The notes: generated from the letters alone by a model not told the origin. Shown: positions 34,566-44,574, counted from the stretch's first letter. The stretch is 64,000 nt of DNA from BNXB01 sp031556375 (GCA_031556375.1 JAVBTA010000050.1:1-64000); one strand, 5' to 3'. Translations and numbers: made by a program.

Positions 34566-36554
34566 ATGAAAAAGCAAATTTTATCATTTGTATCTATTTT
34601 ATTTTCTACATTGCTGGTTGCTCAAAACAATCTGGTAAACGATCCTGTCATTATGACCGTGAATGGGAAAAATATCAAAAAATCCGAATTTGAGTATATT
34701 TATAAGAAGAATAATACAGAAGACGCAATAGATAAAAAGTCCCTGGAAGAATATCTTGAACTCTTTAAAAATTTCAAATTAAAAATCGTTGAAGCTGAGG
34801 CTTTGGGTTTGGATACACTCAAGGAATTTCGTACGGAGTTGGATGAATATAGAACGGAATTACTTAGTTCCTACATGGAAGTAACTGCAATGAATGAAAA
34901 CCTGATCCGGAAAGAGTATGACAGGTTGAAAGAGGATGTTGAAATTTCTCATATTCTGATTACCTATAATGATAAGGATTTAGATCAGCAAAACTTCAAT
35001 GATTTTAGAGTATATCCGGGAGATACACTCGCCTCTTATAAAAAAGCGTTACAGATACGTAAACAACTTTTGCAGAAGGGCGAAAGTTTTAGTAAAGTAG
35101 CACGGGAGGTTTCCAAAGATAGACGGTCGTTAGAAGGTAGTAATCCCGGGTATCTGGGGTGGTTCACAGCCCTTAAAATGGTGCCGGATCTGGAAGATGG
35201 GGTTTATAATACTTCGGTTGGCCAGATAAGCATGCCTATCCGTACTCAGTTTGGTTATCATTTGGTAAAAGTTCATAAACGTCAGGCCGATCCGGGCGAA
35301 ATTAAGGTAGCTCATATTCTTATAGACTGTCCTGAGGGGGCCGATACTGTACGTGTCATGGATGCTGAGAAGAAAGCTGACGAAATTTATGCTGATGTTT
35401 TGAGAGGCGAAAATTTTGGAGAATTGGCAAAGAAATATTCTTCAGATAAAGGATCTGCAGCAAAAAATGGTGAGTTACCCTGGTTTGGGTATGGATCTAT
35501 GGTCAAAGAATTTGAATCTGCAGCATTCGGACTGAAAGAAGTTGGTCTGGTTGCTCCGCCTGTACGTAGTCAGTTTGGTTTCCATATTATTAAATTGCTG
35601 GAGAAACGCGATATCGCTCCGCTTGAAGAAAAAAGGCTTGAAATCATTTCTTTCCTAAGGGAAAACGGAAGGCATGTCGAACTGGTAGAGACCAGATTGG
35701 AAAGACTGAAACAAGAGAATGGATTTTCCTTAAATAATGAAGTTTTTACAGAGTTACAACAGGCTGCGAATACGCTGTATCCTTTGAGTGAAGAATTTTT
35801 GTCTAAATTTGAAAATAACAGTAATACGTTATTGCTGACAGGTTCAACACCGTATACAGTGGCTCAATTTATTAATTTCATCAAAGGAAATGACGCTCCT
35901 ACGTTAGTCGTATCTACCGATCTGTTGAATGAAAGGTTGAAAGGATTTGAAATAGAGTGCCTTACTCAAGAAGCAGAACGTCAGTTGGAGGTGAAAAATG
36001 CTGAATTTAGAAACCTGTTGAACGAATACCGTGACGGGATACTGTTGTACAACATTATGAACAGTCAGGTTTGGGAAAAAGCCAACCAGGATTCGGAAGG
36101 ACTTAAAGTCTTTTTTGAACAGCATAAAAATGATTATGCATGGGATCAGCCACATTATAAAGGATGTGTTGTGTTTTGTAAAGATGCCAAGGCAAAGAAA
36201 AAAATGCAGAAAGAGGTTTCAAAAATGGAACTGAAAGATGCAGCTGGTTTTTTGATGGAAAACTATATCGTAGGAGATGTAGCTTATGTGGAATTGCAAA
36301 GGGGCCTTTTTGTAAAAGGGGATAATCCTTTTGTCGATGAAGTTGTGTTTAAGACCGGAAAAGCTGAATGTCCGAAAGATTATCCATGTTTCTTTGTAAT
36401 CGGAGATTTATTGACTGTTCCTGATGATTATGCGGATGTAAGGGGCCTTGTCGTAACGGATTACCAGGCTTATCTGGAAAAAATGTGGATAGAATATCTC
36501 AACAAAAAATATCCTGTAGTTGTCAATAAGGAAGTGGTTAATTCGATTAAATGA
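34566..36554 (+). CDS. Periplasmic peptidyl-prolyl isomerase with two parvulin domains
   Basis: A 662-residue exported protein; the start at 34566 (MKKQILSFVSILFSTLLVAQ) puts the signal peptide at the N terminus, while an upstream frame from 34530 would add 12 residues. A SurA-like N-terminal helical region leads into two parvulin domains: VEISHILITY through FGYHLVKVHKR, and IKVAHILIDC through FGFHIIKLLEK. A 300-residue C-terminal part of unknown fold follows. It probably assists folding of outer membrane proteins. First of three related genes. Confidence 0.88.
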   Translation: MKKQILSFVSILFSTLLVAQNNLVNDPVIMTVNGKNIKKSEFEYIYKKNNTEDAIDKKSLEEYLELFKNFKLKIVEAEALGLDTLKEFRTELDEYRTELLSSYMEVTAMNENLIRKEYDRLKEDVEISHILITYNDKDLDQQNFNDFRVYPGDTLASYKKALQIRKQLLQKGESFSKVAREVSKDRRSLEGSNPGYLGWFTALKMVPDLEDGVYNTSVGQISMPIRTQFGYHLVKVHKRQADPGEIKVAHILIDCPEGADTVRVMDAEKKADEIYADVLRGENFGELAKKYSSDKGSAAKNGELPWFGYGSMVKEFESAAFGLKEVGLVAPPVRSQFGFHIIKLLEKRDIAPLEEKRLEIISFLRENGRHVELVETRLERLKQENGFSLNNEVFTELQQAANTLYPLSEEFLSKFENNSNTLLLTGSTPYTVAQFINFIKGNDAPTLVVSTDLLNERLKGFEIECLTQEAERQLEVKNAEFRNLLNEYRDGILLYNIMNSQVWEKANQDSEGLKVFFEQHKNDYAWDQPHYKGCVVFCKDAKAKKKMQKEVSKMELKDAAGFLMENYIVGDVAYVELQRGLFVKGDNPFVDEVVFKTGKAECPKDYPCFFVIGDLLTVPDDYADVRGLVVTDYQAYLEKMWIEYLNKKYPVVVNKEVVNSIK

Positions 36555-36570
36555 CAAACTTTAACCTTTT

Positions 36571-37419
36571 ATGAGGCTGATAATTCCGTTAGTCATATTA
36601 TCTTTGCTGACCATTTCGTGTGGTACGAATACCATGCGGACGGAGAAAGATGTTATTGTCTCTGTTGGAAATAAGACTCTGATGCGGCAGGATATCGAAG
36701 ACGAGATGCCTAAGTTCGTGAATTCCGAGGATAGTATTCTTTTGGCCGATAAGATAATACGACAGTGGGTTAAGGATAATTTGTTGTATGACATTGCGTC
36801 AAAAAATATTTCCGATAAGGAACATATAGATCAATTGGTGGAAAATTATCGGAAGTCATTGATTATATATCAGTACCAGGAGCAACTGGTTAATGAGAAA
36901 TTGTCGAAAGATATCAGTGATGTGGATATGAAGAATTATTTTGAGGAAAATTCCGATAAACTAAAGCTGGATCAGGCTTTGATAAAAGGTTTATTTCTGA
37001 AAATCCCATCGGATGCGCCACAAATTAATAATGTGAGAGAATGGTATAAATCATCATCTCCGGCTGCATTAGAGAAGTTAGATAAATATACCGCCGGAAA
37101 TGCGGTGACATATGACTATTTTGTAGATAATTGGATGATTTTTAGTGATTTGATGGATAAATTACCAACGCATTATAATGATCCTGCAGCATTATTAAAG
37201 AATAATAAAAATATTGAATTACAGGATAGTAGTTATTACTATTTTCTGAATATCAGGGAGTATTTACTCCCAGGAGATCAGGCTCCGTTTGAATATGCAA
37301 AACCGGTAATAAAAGAAGTACTGGTCAATCAGAAGAAAATGGATTTTCTTAAATCTGTTGAAGATGATTTGTATAATAAAGCAGTAGCAAAAGGGCAAGT
37401 TAAGTTTTATACGGAATAA
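36571..37419 (+). CDS. SurA N-terminal-domain-like lipoprotein without a parvulin domain
   Basis: A 282-residue lipoprotein (signal LVILSLLTISC, anchored cysteine about 17). The body resembles the helical chaperone part of SurA/PpiC proteins (VIVSVGNKTLMRQDIEDEMPKF, then LRQWVKDNLLYDIA-type helices) but has no parvulin HIL/FGYH motifs. It lies between two parvulin genes, 16 bases from the first and 22 from the second, and probably acts with them as a holdase. Function inferred from context. Confidence 0.7.
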   Translation: MRLIIPLVILSLLTISCGTNTMRTEKDVIVSVGNKTLMRQDIEDEMPKFVNSEDSILLADKIIRQWVKDNLLYDIASKNISDKEHIDQLVENYRKSLIIYQYQEQLVNEKLSKDISDVDMKNYFEENSDKLKLDQALIKGLFLKIPSDAPQINNVREWYKSSSPAALEKLDKYTAGNAVTYDYFVDNWMIFSDLMDKLPTHYNDPAALLKNNKNIELQDSSYYYFLNIREYLLPGDQAPFEYAKPVIKEVLVNQKKMDFLKSVEDDLYNKAVAKGQVKFYTE

Positions 37420-37441
37420 CAGGTTGAATTTTTATTAAGAT

Positions 37442-38827
37442 ATGAGAAGAATATATTTTTGGATTTTGGTCGTGTTTTTTGCTCAATCTGCTCATCTTCA
37501 GATGTCTGCTCAAAATAATATAGTAGACGAAGTGATATGGGTGATTGGAGATGATGCAATCTTTAAATCGGATGTTGAAAATGCCCGGTTGCAAATGCAA
37601 ATGAGAAATCAGCATATGACGGGAGATCCCTATTGTATTATTCCTGAACAGATAGCAATTCAGAAATTGTATTTGCATCAGGCTAAACTGGATAGTATTA
37701 CTGTGAATGAATCGCAGGTGATGCAATATGTGGAGATGATGATCAACAATATGATTGAGAATAACGGAGGTTCCAAAGAAAAGATCGAAGAATATCTTGG
37801 TAAAACTATTCCTGAATTAAGAGAGGAATACCGGGAAGACATTCGTAATGAGCAAATTGTTGGAGAAGTTAGTAAAAAACTGGTTGGAACTGTAAAGATA
37901 ACTCCGGCAGACGTACGTCAATACTATAATGGTATTACTAAAGATAGTCTTCCGTTTATCAATACTACAGTTGAAGCTCAGATTATCACAATGGAACCTC
38001 AGATTTCTTTGGCAGAAATTGACGGGATGAAAGCGAAATTAAGAGAGCTTTCTGATCGTGTTACAAGTGGGGATGCTCAGTTCTCTGCATTGGCCCGTAT
38101 CTGGTCGCAGGACAAAGGAACAGCTACCCGTGGAGGTGAACTGGGATTTTCAGGTAAAGGAAGTTTGGTTCCGGAATTTGCTGCAGTGGCTTTTGAGTTG
38201 AATGATCCGTCAAAGGTATCACGTATTGTTGAAACAGAATATGGATATCACATCATACAGTTAATTGAGAAACGCGGTGATCGTATCAATGTTCGTCACA
38301 TTTTGATGAAACCGGAGCCTTCACAGGCAGAATTGTTGGCGGCCAGCTCACGCTTAGATTCGGTTCGGAATGATATCCTTGCCGGAAAATTTACTTTTGA
38401 TGAGGCAACTCCTTATATTTCGTCGGATAAAGATACCCGGAACAATAATGGTTTGATGGTAAACCAAAGGAACGATCTTCGTTCGGACAGGGTAGGAACC
38501 TCTCAGTTTGAAATGGAGGAATTACCTGGCGAAATAGCTAAAGCAGTAGATAAAATGCAAGTAGGTGAAATTTCCAAACCATTTACATTTATAAATTCAA
38601 AAGGTCGGGAGGTTGTTGCTATCGTGAAATTGAAGTCACGCATAGACGGTCATAAAGCGAATATTGCAGATGACTATCAGGCTTTGAAGAGAATGGTTGA
38701 AAACCAAAAGAGAGAAGAGATTCTTAACAAATGGTTGACCAAGAAGATAAAAGAAACCTATGTACGGATAGATCCGGCTTGGCAAAATTGTGACTTTCAG
38801 CTGCAAGGTTGGGTGAAAAAAGACTAA
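37442..38827 (+). CDS. SurA-type periplasmic peptidyl-prolyl isomerase
   Basis: A 461-residue protein with a signal peptide ending QMSAQ near residue 23. The N-terminal chaperone domain begins NIVDEVIWVIGDDAIFKSDVE, the classic SurA opening. It has two parvulin regions: one from about 178 (TVEAQIITMEP to YGYHIIQLIEKR) and a second from about 282 (INVRHILMKPE). It is the best SurA candidate of the cluster by layout and length. It likely escorts outer membrane proteins to the BAM complex. The OstA-like gene begins 13 bases after it. Confidence 0.9.
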   Translation: MRRIYFWILVVFFAQSAHLQMSAQNNIVDEVIWVIGDDAIFKSDVENARLQMQMRNQHMTGDPYCIIPEQIAIQKLYLHQAKLDSITVNESQVMQYVEMMINNMIENNGGSKEKIEEYLGKTIPELREEYREDIRNEQIVGEVSKKLVGTVKITPADVRQYYNGITKDSLPFINTTVEAQIITMEPQISLAEIDGMKAKLRELSDRVTSGDAQFSALARIWSQDKGTATRGGELGFSGKGSLVPEFAAVAFELNDPSKVSRIVETEYGYHIIQLIEKRGDRINVRHILMKPEPSQAELLAASSRLDSVRNDILAGKFTFDEATPYISSDKDTRNNNGLMVNQRNDLRSDRVGTSQFEMEELPGEIAKAVDKMQVGEISKPFTFINSKGREVVAIVKLKSRIDGHKANIADDYQALKRMVENQKREEILNKWLTKKIKETYVRIDPAWQNCDFQLQGWVKKD

Positions 38828-38840
38828 GTTCCCTGGGGAA

Positions 38841-40463
38841 ATGAGCCGGGAATGTAAATATAAAACATCATACAGGCGAAATAAATCATTAATAGGTTTA
38901 TTTTGCCTGTTTTTTCTGGCCTCTGTAGGATGGAGTATCGCTCAGGATGTCCAACGGAAAGATCCGGAAAACAATAAGAAAATTCATGTATTGCATGATG
39001 ATCGGATGTATTTCAAGAAAGAACTGAATCCAGATGTTTATGTGCTGAATGGAAATGTTCAACTCCGGCATGATAGTACATTTATGTATTGTGATAGTGC
39101 GTATATGTATGAAAAAATAAACTCATTCGAAGCATTTGGAAATGTTCGTATAGAGCAAGGCGATACCCTTTTTATTTATGGGGATTATGGATATTATGAT
39201 GCTAATACGGCTATTGCAAAGTTGCGGGATAATGTTCGTATGGAAAATAAGGGAGTCACTTTGTTTACTGATAGTTTTAATTTTGACAGGACAAAAAATA
39301 TAGGTTATTTCTTTGATGGTGGAGTGATAGTGGATTCTCTTAATGAACTCTCGTCTATTTACGGACAATATTCTCCTGGGACGAAAATTGCTAATTTTCA
39401 AAAGAAAGTGAAGGTTAATAATCCAAATTTTATTCTGACTTCCGATACGTTGGATTATAATACTCTTACTAAAGTTGCAACAATATTAGGTCCTTCGGTT
39501 ATAGAGTCGGACAGTGGAACCATCTATTCTACCAGAGGCTGGTATAATACGGAAACTGAAGAGTCGATGCTTTATGATCGTTCTATGGTCGTCAGTCAGG
39601 ATAAATATAAAACGATTACAGCCGATTCCATGTCTTACAACCGTTTTAGCGGTTATGGAGAAGCATTTCAGAATGTGGAGATCAACGATACTTTAAATAA
39701 AATCATATTGACCGGACACTACGGTTATTTCAATGATAAAACGAATTTTGCCTATGCTACAGATTCTGCTCGGTTTGTAGAATACTCACAGGGAGATTCG
39801 TTGTTTATGCATGCCGATACTTTCAGGATGCGGACAATAGATGAAAAATTCCGGGAGATAAAGGCTTATTATGGGGTTCGGTTTTATAGGGCTGATATCC
39901 AGGGAGTTTGTGACTCTATGCAGTTCAATACAAAGGATTCTTTATTGTATCTTTATAAAGATCCTATTTTGTGGAATACGAGTTATCAGATAAATGGGGA
40001 TACGATTGTTTTGGCATTCAATGATAGCACTCTTGAAAAGGTAAATGTAATCAATTATGCGTTTGCTGTGGAAAAACTGGACTCAACTTACTATAATCAA
40101 ATGAAAGGCCGTAATATGGTTGCATATTTTGTGGCAGGTGAAATGAGAAAAGTCGATATTGATGGAAATGCCGAAGCTATTTATTATCCGATAGATAAAG
40201 GGTCTTTTATCGGACGGAATAAGACGGAAAGTAGTTTTATCTCTATTAGTGTAGAGAATAGAAAACCGAATAAGATTGTGACCTGGCCGGCTTCCAACGG
40301 AACTGTTCTGCCGTTGCCGGATCTTAAACCGGAAGATAAATTTCTTAAAAGCTTCATTGATTTTGATTACCTCAGGCCTAAAGACCGGGATGATATTTTT
40401 CTTGAAAAGAAACGAAAGACTGAAGACGCAACTCCTGTTCGAAAAATGCGACATTTGCAGTGA
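38841..40463 (+). CDS. OstA/LptA-like envelope biogenesis protein
   Basis: A 540-residue exported protein (signal/membrane segment about 17-35). Repeated short beta motifs of the OstA/LptA N-terminal type appear: NPDVYVLNGNVQLRHDSTFMYCDSA and EAFGNVRIEQGDTLFIYGDYG (given in part), continuing as a beta-taco-like solenoid to about residue 450. It is far longer than E. coli LptA. It may bridge lipopolysaccharide transport through the periplasm. Grouped with outer membrane chaperone genes, which supports an envelope role. Confidence 0.82.
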   Translation: MSRECKYKTSYRRNKSLIGLFCLFFLASVGWSIAQDVQRKDPENNKKIHVLHDDRMYFKKELNPDVYVLNGNVQLRHDSTFMYCDSAYMYEKINSFEAFGNVRIEQGDTLFIYGDYGYYDANTAIAKLRDNVRMENKGVTLFTDSFNFDRTKNIGYFFDGGVIVDSLNELSSIYGQYSPGTKIANFQKKVKVNNPNFILTSDTLDYNTLTKVATILGPSVIESDSGTIYSTRGWYNTETEESMLYDRSMVVSQDKYKTITADSMSYNRFSGYGEAFQNVEINDTLNKIILTGHYGYFNDKTNFAYATDSARFVEYSQGDSLFMHADTFRMRTIDEKFREIKAYYGVRFYRADIQGVCDSMQFNTKDSLLYLYKDPILWNTSYQINGDTIVLAFNDSTLEKVNVINYAFAVEKLDSTYYNQMKGRNMVAYFVAGEMRKVDIDGNAEAIYYPIDKGSFIGRNKTESSFISISVENRKPNKIVTWPASNGTVLPLPDLKPEDKFLKSFIDFDYLRPKDRDDIFLEKKRKTEDATPVRKMRHLQ

Positions 40464-40469
40464 AAATTA

Positions 40470-40501
40470 TTTGCAGGAATTCTTTTTTTGATGTAAATTT
40501 G
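40470..40501 (+). promoter_or_regulatory. Promoter of kbl-tdh-mutL
   Basis: TTTG (40470-40473), a 20-base spacer and TAAATTTG (40494-40501), 62 bases before kbl. Confidence 0.7.
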
Positions 40502-40563
40502 ACGTATAAAAATCACAATAAGTGGTGCGATATAATATCTTATAAACCAATAAATTACATTAT

Positions 40564-41760
40564 ATGAAAGCCTATCGGAAGTTTCAGGAACACCTACAGA
40601 ATGAACTTGCAGACATTCAATCCTCCGGATTATACAAAAACGAACGAATTATTATCTCTCCTCAGGATGCCAGGATTAAGGTTAATACAGGGAAAGAAGT
40701 ATTGAATTTCTGTGCTAACAATTATTTAGGCTTATCCGATAGTCCGGAACTGATTGCTGCTGCAAAAGAAGCGATGGACACACGCGGTTACGGAATGTCG
40801 TCGGTTCGTTTTATTTGTGGAACTCAGGATATTCATAAACAATTGGAAAAAACAATTGCGGATTTCTTTGGAACAGAAGATACGATCCTTTATGCTGCTT
40901 GTTTTGATGCTAATGGTGGCGTTTTTGAACCGCTTTTGACAGAAGATGACGCGATAATTTCAGATTCCCTGAACCATGCTTCTATTATAGATGGCGTGCG
41001 TTTATGTAAGGCTGTGAGATATCGTTATGCAAATGCCGATATGGAAGATTTGGAGAAACAACTTCAAATGGCTCAGGCTCAGCGTTTTCGTTTGGTTGTT
41101 ACTGATGGCGTGTTTTCAATGGATGGAAATGTCGCTCCGCTTGACAAGATCGTTGCTCTGGCTGAGAAATATGATGCGATGGTTATGGTTGATGAATCAC
41201 ATTCAGCAGGAGTAGTTGGCAAGACCGGTCGTGGAACTACTGAATTATATAATCTTAGAGGCGGTGTCGAAATTTTAACAGGAACTCTGGGGAAGGCTTT
41301 TGGTGGTGCTATCGGAGGGTTTACGACGGGAAAAAAAGAAATTATCGATATGTTGCGTCAACGTTCCCGTCCTTATTTATTTTCAAATTCTATTCCTCCG
41401 GCAGTTGCTGCGGCAGGGATTAAAGCTTTTGAATTATTGGATAAGACGAATGATCGTCAAAATAAATTACACGGGAATACTGCATATTTTAATGAAAAGA
41501 TGAAAGCTGCGGGTTTTGATATCAAACCTACGGAATCGGCAATTTGTGCTGTAATGCTTTACGACGCCAAATTATCACAGGATATGGCGGCGTCTTTATT
41601 GGATGAAGGTATTTATGTTACCGGATTCTACTATCCTGTTGTTCCGAAAGGTCAGGCCCGTATACGCGTACAGTTATCTGCGGCTCATGAAAAGGAGCAT
41701 CTGGATAAGTGTATTGCAGCATTTACAAAAATAGGAAAAGAACTAAAAGTAATAGGATAA
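40564..41760 (+). CDS. kbl: Glycine C-acetyltransferase (2-amino-3-ketobutyrate CoA ligase)
   Basis: A 398-residue alpha-oxoamine synthase. The PLP lysine is K244 in TGTLGKAFGG, the ring aspartate lies in MVDESHSAG (about 208-216), and NNYLGLSDSPEL and SSVRFICGTQ are family signatures. It splits 2-amino-3-ketobutyrate with CoA into glycine and acetyl-CoA. The next gene encodes the dehydrogenase that makes this unstable intermediate from threonine, 8 bases downstream, so the pair forms a complete threonine degradation module. Confidence 0.95.
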   Translation: MKAYRKFQEHLQNELADIQSSGLYKNERIIISPQDARIKVNTGKEVLNFCANNYLGLSDSPELIAAAKEAMDTRGYGMSSVRFICGTQDIHKQLEKTIADFFGTEDTILYAACFDANGGVFEPLLTEDDAIISDSLNHASIIDGVRLCKAVRYRYANADMEDLEKQLQMAQAQRFRLVVTDGVFSMDGNVAPLDKIVALAEKYDAMVMVDESHSAGVVGKTGRGTTELYNLRGGVEILTGTLGKAFGGAIGGFTTGKKEIIDMLRQRSRPYLFSNSIPPAVAAAGIKAFELLDKTNDRQNKLHGNTAYFNEKMKAAGFDIKPTESAICAVMLYDAKLSQDMAASLLDEGIYVTGFYYPVVPKGQARIRVQLSAAHEKEHLDKCIAAFTKIGKELKVIG

Positions 41761-41768
41761 TACTGTTT

Positions 41769-42716
41769 ATGAAAAAAATTCTGATTGTTGGAAGTACCGG
41801 ACAGATAGGTTCGGAACTAAGTGTGAGACTGCGCTCTATTTATGGGGATAGTAATGTTATTTGCGGTTATTATGCGCCTCCTTTTCCTCCTGGTTTTTTT
41901 GAGGCTGGCCCGACGGAAGAGATAAACGCATTGAATATAGAGCAGATAGCTCATGTTGTGAAAAAATATAAAATAGATACAATATATAATCTGGCAGCTA
42001 TCTTATCCGCAACTGCAGAGAAAAATCCAAAGTTGGGTTGGGATGTTGGTGTGGGCAGTTTGATGAATTGCCTGGATGTCGCGCGGGAATATAAATGCGC
42101 TGTCTTTACCCCAAGTTCGATCGGAGCTTTCGGTTTGTCGACTCCTAAAGATAAAACGCCTCAGGATACAGTACAGCGACCCAATACAGTATATGGAATT
42201 ACAAAAGTATTAGGAGAGCTGGTCAGTGATTATTATGCGGAGCATTATGGCTTAGATACTCGCTCGGTTCGTTATCCGGGTATTATTTCAAATATGACTT
42301 TACCGGGAGGCGGAACAACAGATTATGCTGTTGAAATTTTTTATAAAGCTGTAAAAGGCGAAAAATTTGTTTGTCCCCTGAAACCGGGAACTTTTATGGA
42401 TATGATGTATATGCCTGATGCTCTGGATGCTGCGATCAATATTATGGAAGCTGATCCTTCCAGATTACAGCACCGGAATTCATTCAATGTTACGTCAATG
42501 AGTTTTGATCCGGAGATGTTGGCAGCCTCTATCCGGAAATATATTCCGGGTTTGGAAATGGAATATGAAATTGATCCGTTAAAACAATCTATTGCTGATT
42601 CATGGCCAAATTCCCTCGATGATTCTTGTGCAAGAAAAGAATGGGATTGGTCTCCAAAATATGATTTAGATAAAATGACGCAGGATATGATCCGGGCGTT
42701 GAAACAAAAACTATGA
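41769..42716 (+). CDS. SDR-type (extended) L-threonine 3-dehydrogenase
   Basis: A 315-residue extended short-chain dehydrogenase with NAD-binding GSTGQIGSEL (residues 7-16) and catalytic YxxxK in VYGITK, preceded by a serine in FTPSSIGAFG. The conserved PGIISNMTLPGGGTTDYAVE segment is typical of the GalE-like threonine dehydrogenases of Bacteroidetes and animals, rather than the zinc-dependent E. coli Tdh. The start at 41769 (MKKILIVG) is chosen over 41709, which overlaps kbl by 52 bases. Adjacent kbl supports the assignment. Confidence 0.9.
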   Translation: MKKILIVGSTGQIGSELSVRLRSIYGDSNVICGYYAPPFPPGFFEAGPTEEINALNIEQIAHVVKKYKIDTIYNLAAILSATAEKNPKLGWDVGVGSLMNCLDVAREYKCAVFTPSSIGAFGLSTPKDKTPQDTVQRPNTVYGITKVLGELVSDYYAEHYGLDTRSVRYPGIISNMTLPGGGTTDYAVEIFYKAVKGEKFVCPLKPGTFMDMMYMPDALDAAINIMEADPSRLQHRNSFNVTSMSFDPEMLAASIRKYIPGLEMEYEIDPLKQSIADSWPNSLDDSCARKEWDWSPKYDLDKMTQDMIRALKQKL

Positions 42717-44566
42717 GTGATGTAATCCGTTTATTACCTGATGCTATTGCCAACCAGATTGCTGCCGGAGAAGTAATTCAACGGCCGGCATCCGTAGTTA
42801 AGGAATTGGTCGAAAATGCAGTAGATGCAGGTGCTGATACGATTCAAATCAATATAAAAGATGCCGGACGTACCCTGATCCAGGTAATTGACAATGGAAA
42901 AGGTATGTCGGAAACTGATGCCAGAATGGCGTTTGAAAGACATGCCACATCAAAAATCCGTAATGCGGATGATTTGTTTGCTTTGAGTACAATGGGTTTT
43001 AGAGGGGAAGCTTTGGCGTCTATAGTTGCTGTAGCCCATGTTGAACTGAAAACCCGCAGGAAAACGGACGAAGTAGGTACTTTACTTCAAATATCGGCTT
43101 CGCAGCTGGAAAAACAGGAAGCTATAGCGACCAGTGTAGGTAGTATTTTCTCTGTCAAGAATTTATTTTTTAATATTCCTGCCCGTAGAAAATTCCTGAA
43201 GACCAACGAAACGGAATTTAAGAATATACTGACGGAATTTGAGCGTATTGCTCTTGTCAATCCTCAGATATCGTTTGTTTTGAATCATAACGACGTGGAG
43301 ATTTATAATCTTCCGGTTTCGGTTATGCGTCAACGGATCATTAATATTTTCGGGAAGGGACTGAACCAGCAACTTCTTCCATTGAATGTAGATACATCAC
43401 TGATTAATTTATCCGGTTTTATCGGAACTCCGGCTTCAAGTAAGAAGAGGGGTGCAGAACAGTTTTTCTTTGTCAACGGACGGTATATGAAGCATCCATA
43501 CTTCCATAAGGCGGTGGTGGTCGCTTTTGAACCTTTTATCCCTGTGGGAGAAATTCCGAATTATTTTATTTACATGAATGTCGATCCCGCAAGTATTGAT
43601 GTGAATATTCATCCCACAAAAACAGAGATCAAATTTGAGAATGAGCAGGCTGTCTGGCAGATTATTGTAGCTGCGGTAAAAGAGGCTATCGGTAAGTCGA
43701 GTGCTACTCCAGGGCTTACATTTGATACGGAAGACGCTATAGATATTCCTGTATATAACCGTTCGCGTACTCATGTTGATCCTCCAAAGATTTCCGTAAA
43801 TGCGAATTATAATCCATTTTCTAATTCATCCTCCAAATCTCCGGATTATAGCCGGAAAAATACAGATTGGGAACAGTTTTTTGAAAAAAAATCCACAGGA
43901 ATTGAAAATACAGATATCCCTTCTGGTGATTCTCAGGAAAAGTCTCAATATTCAGGTTCTTTAGAAGAGGATACATCCAGGATACAATCCGGATTGTTTG
44001 ATCCTGGTTTTAATTTGTTTCAATACCGGAATAAGTATCTGATCACGCCATTGAAATCAGGTTTGGTGTTGATTGATCAACGCAGAGCTCATATCCGCAT
44101 ACTTTTTGACGAATTTATGAAGAAAATACAAGCTCATCAGGGAATATCACAGGGCATGTTATTTCCGGAGATTGTGTCGTTTACTCCTAAAGAAGCTACT
44201 ATTTTGCCGTATTTACTCGATGATTTTGCTGTAATGGGATTTGAGTTGAACGATCTGGGAAATAATAGTTATTCGGTCAATGGTATACCTGCAGGTCTTG
44301 AGAGTATTAATGCGATAGATACCCTGAAAAATATGGTTCAGAAAGCTCTGGAGACAGGTTGTGAGGTGAAAGAAGAAATGACGGATGCTATTGTACTATC
44401 CCTGGCAAAACAGGCGGCAATACCGTATGGAAAACAACTTTCGAATGAAGAGGCCGAATCATTGATATCAGGTTTGTTTGTATCTTCATCGCCAAACTAT
44501 ACTCCTGATGGAAAATTAATTATATCGACATTAACCGACGAAGAAATAGATAAACGATTTAAGTAA
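42713..44566 (+). CDS. mutL: DNA mismatch repair protein MutL
   Basis: A 617-residue GHKL ATPase. ATP-site motifs are ELVENAVDAG (31-40), DNGKGM (60-65) and GFRGEALASI (95-104). The N-terminal domain ends near 330, a low-complexity linker follows (about 340-435), and a C-terminal dimerisation domain begins at LFQYRNKYLI. The endonuclease motif DQHA(x)2E(x)4E of nicking MutL proteins is replaced by DQRRAHIRILFDE. It overlaps the dehydrogenase gene by 4 bases (ATGA), an unusual coupling of repair to threonine breakdown. Confidence 0.96.
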   Translation: MSDVIRLLPDAIANQIAAGEVIQRPASVVKELVENAVDAGADTIQINIKDAGRTLIQVIDNGKGMSETDARMAFERHATSKIRNADDLFALSTMGFRGEALASIVAVAHVELKTRRKTDEVGTLLQISASQLEKQEAIATSVGSIFSVKNLFFNIPARRKFLKTNETEFKNILTEFERIALVNPQISFVLNHNDVEIYNLPVSVMRQRIINIFGKGLNQQLLPLNVDTSLINLSGFIGTPASSKKRGAEQFFFVNGRYMKHPYFHKAVVVAFEPFIPVGEIPNYFIYMNVDPASIDVNIHPTKTEIKFENEQAVWQIIVAAVKEAIGKSSATPGLTFDTEDAIDIPVYNRSRTHVDPPKISVNANYNPFSNSSSKSPDYSRKNTDWEQFFEKKSTGIENTDIPSGDSQEKSQYSGSLEEDTSRIQSGLFDPGFNLFQYRNKYLITPLKSGLVLIDQRRAHIRILFDEFMKKIQAHQGISQGMLFPEIVSFTPKEATILPYLLDDFAVMGFELNDLGNNSYSVNGIPAGLESINAIDTLKNMVQKALETGCEVKEEMTDAIVLSLAKQAAIPYGKQLSNEEAESLISGLFVSSSPNYTPDGKLIISTLTDEEIDKRFK

Positions 44567-44574
44567 CTTATAAT

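Noticed and set aside
41709..41768. Longer start for the threonine dehydrogenase gene
   Set aside because: It overlaps kbl by 52 bases and adds residues before the NAD-binding strand that normally begins the protein.
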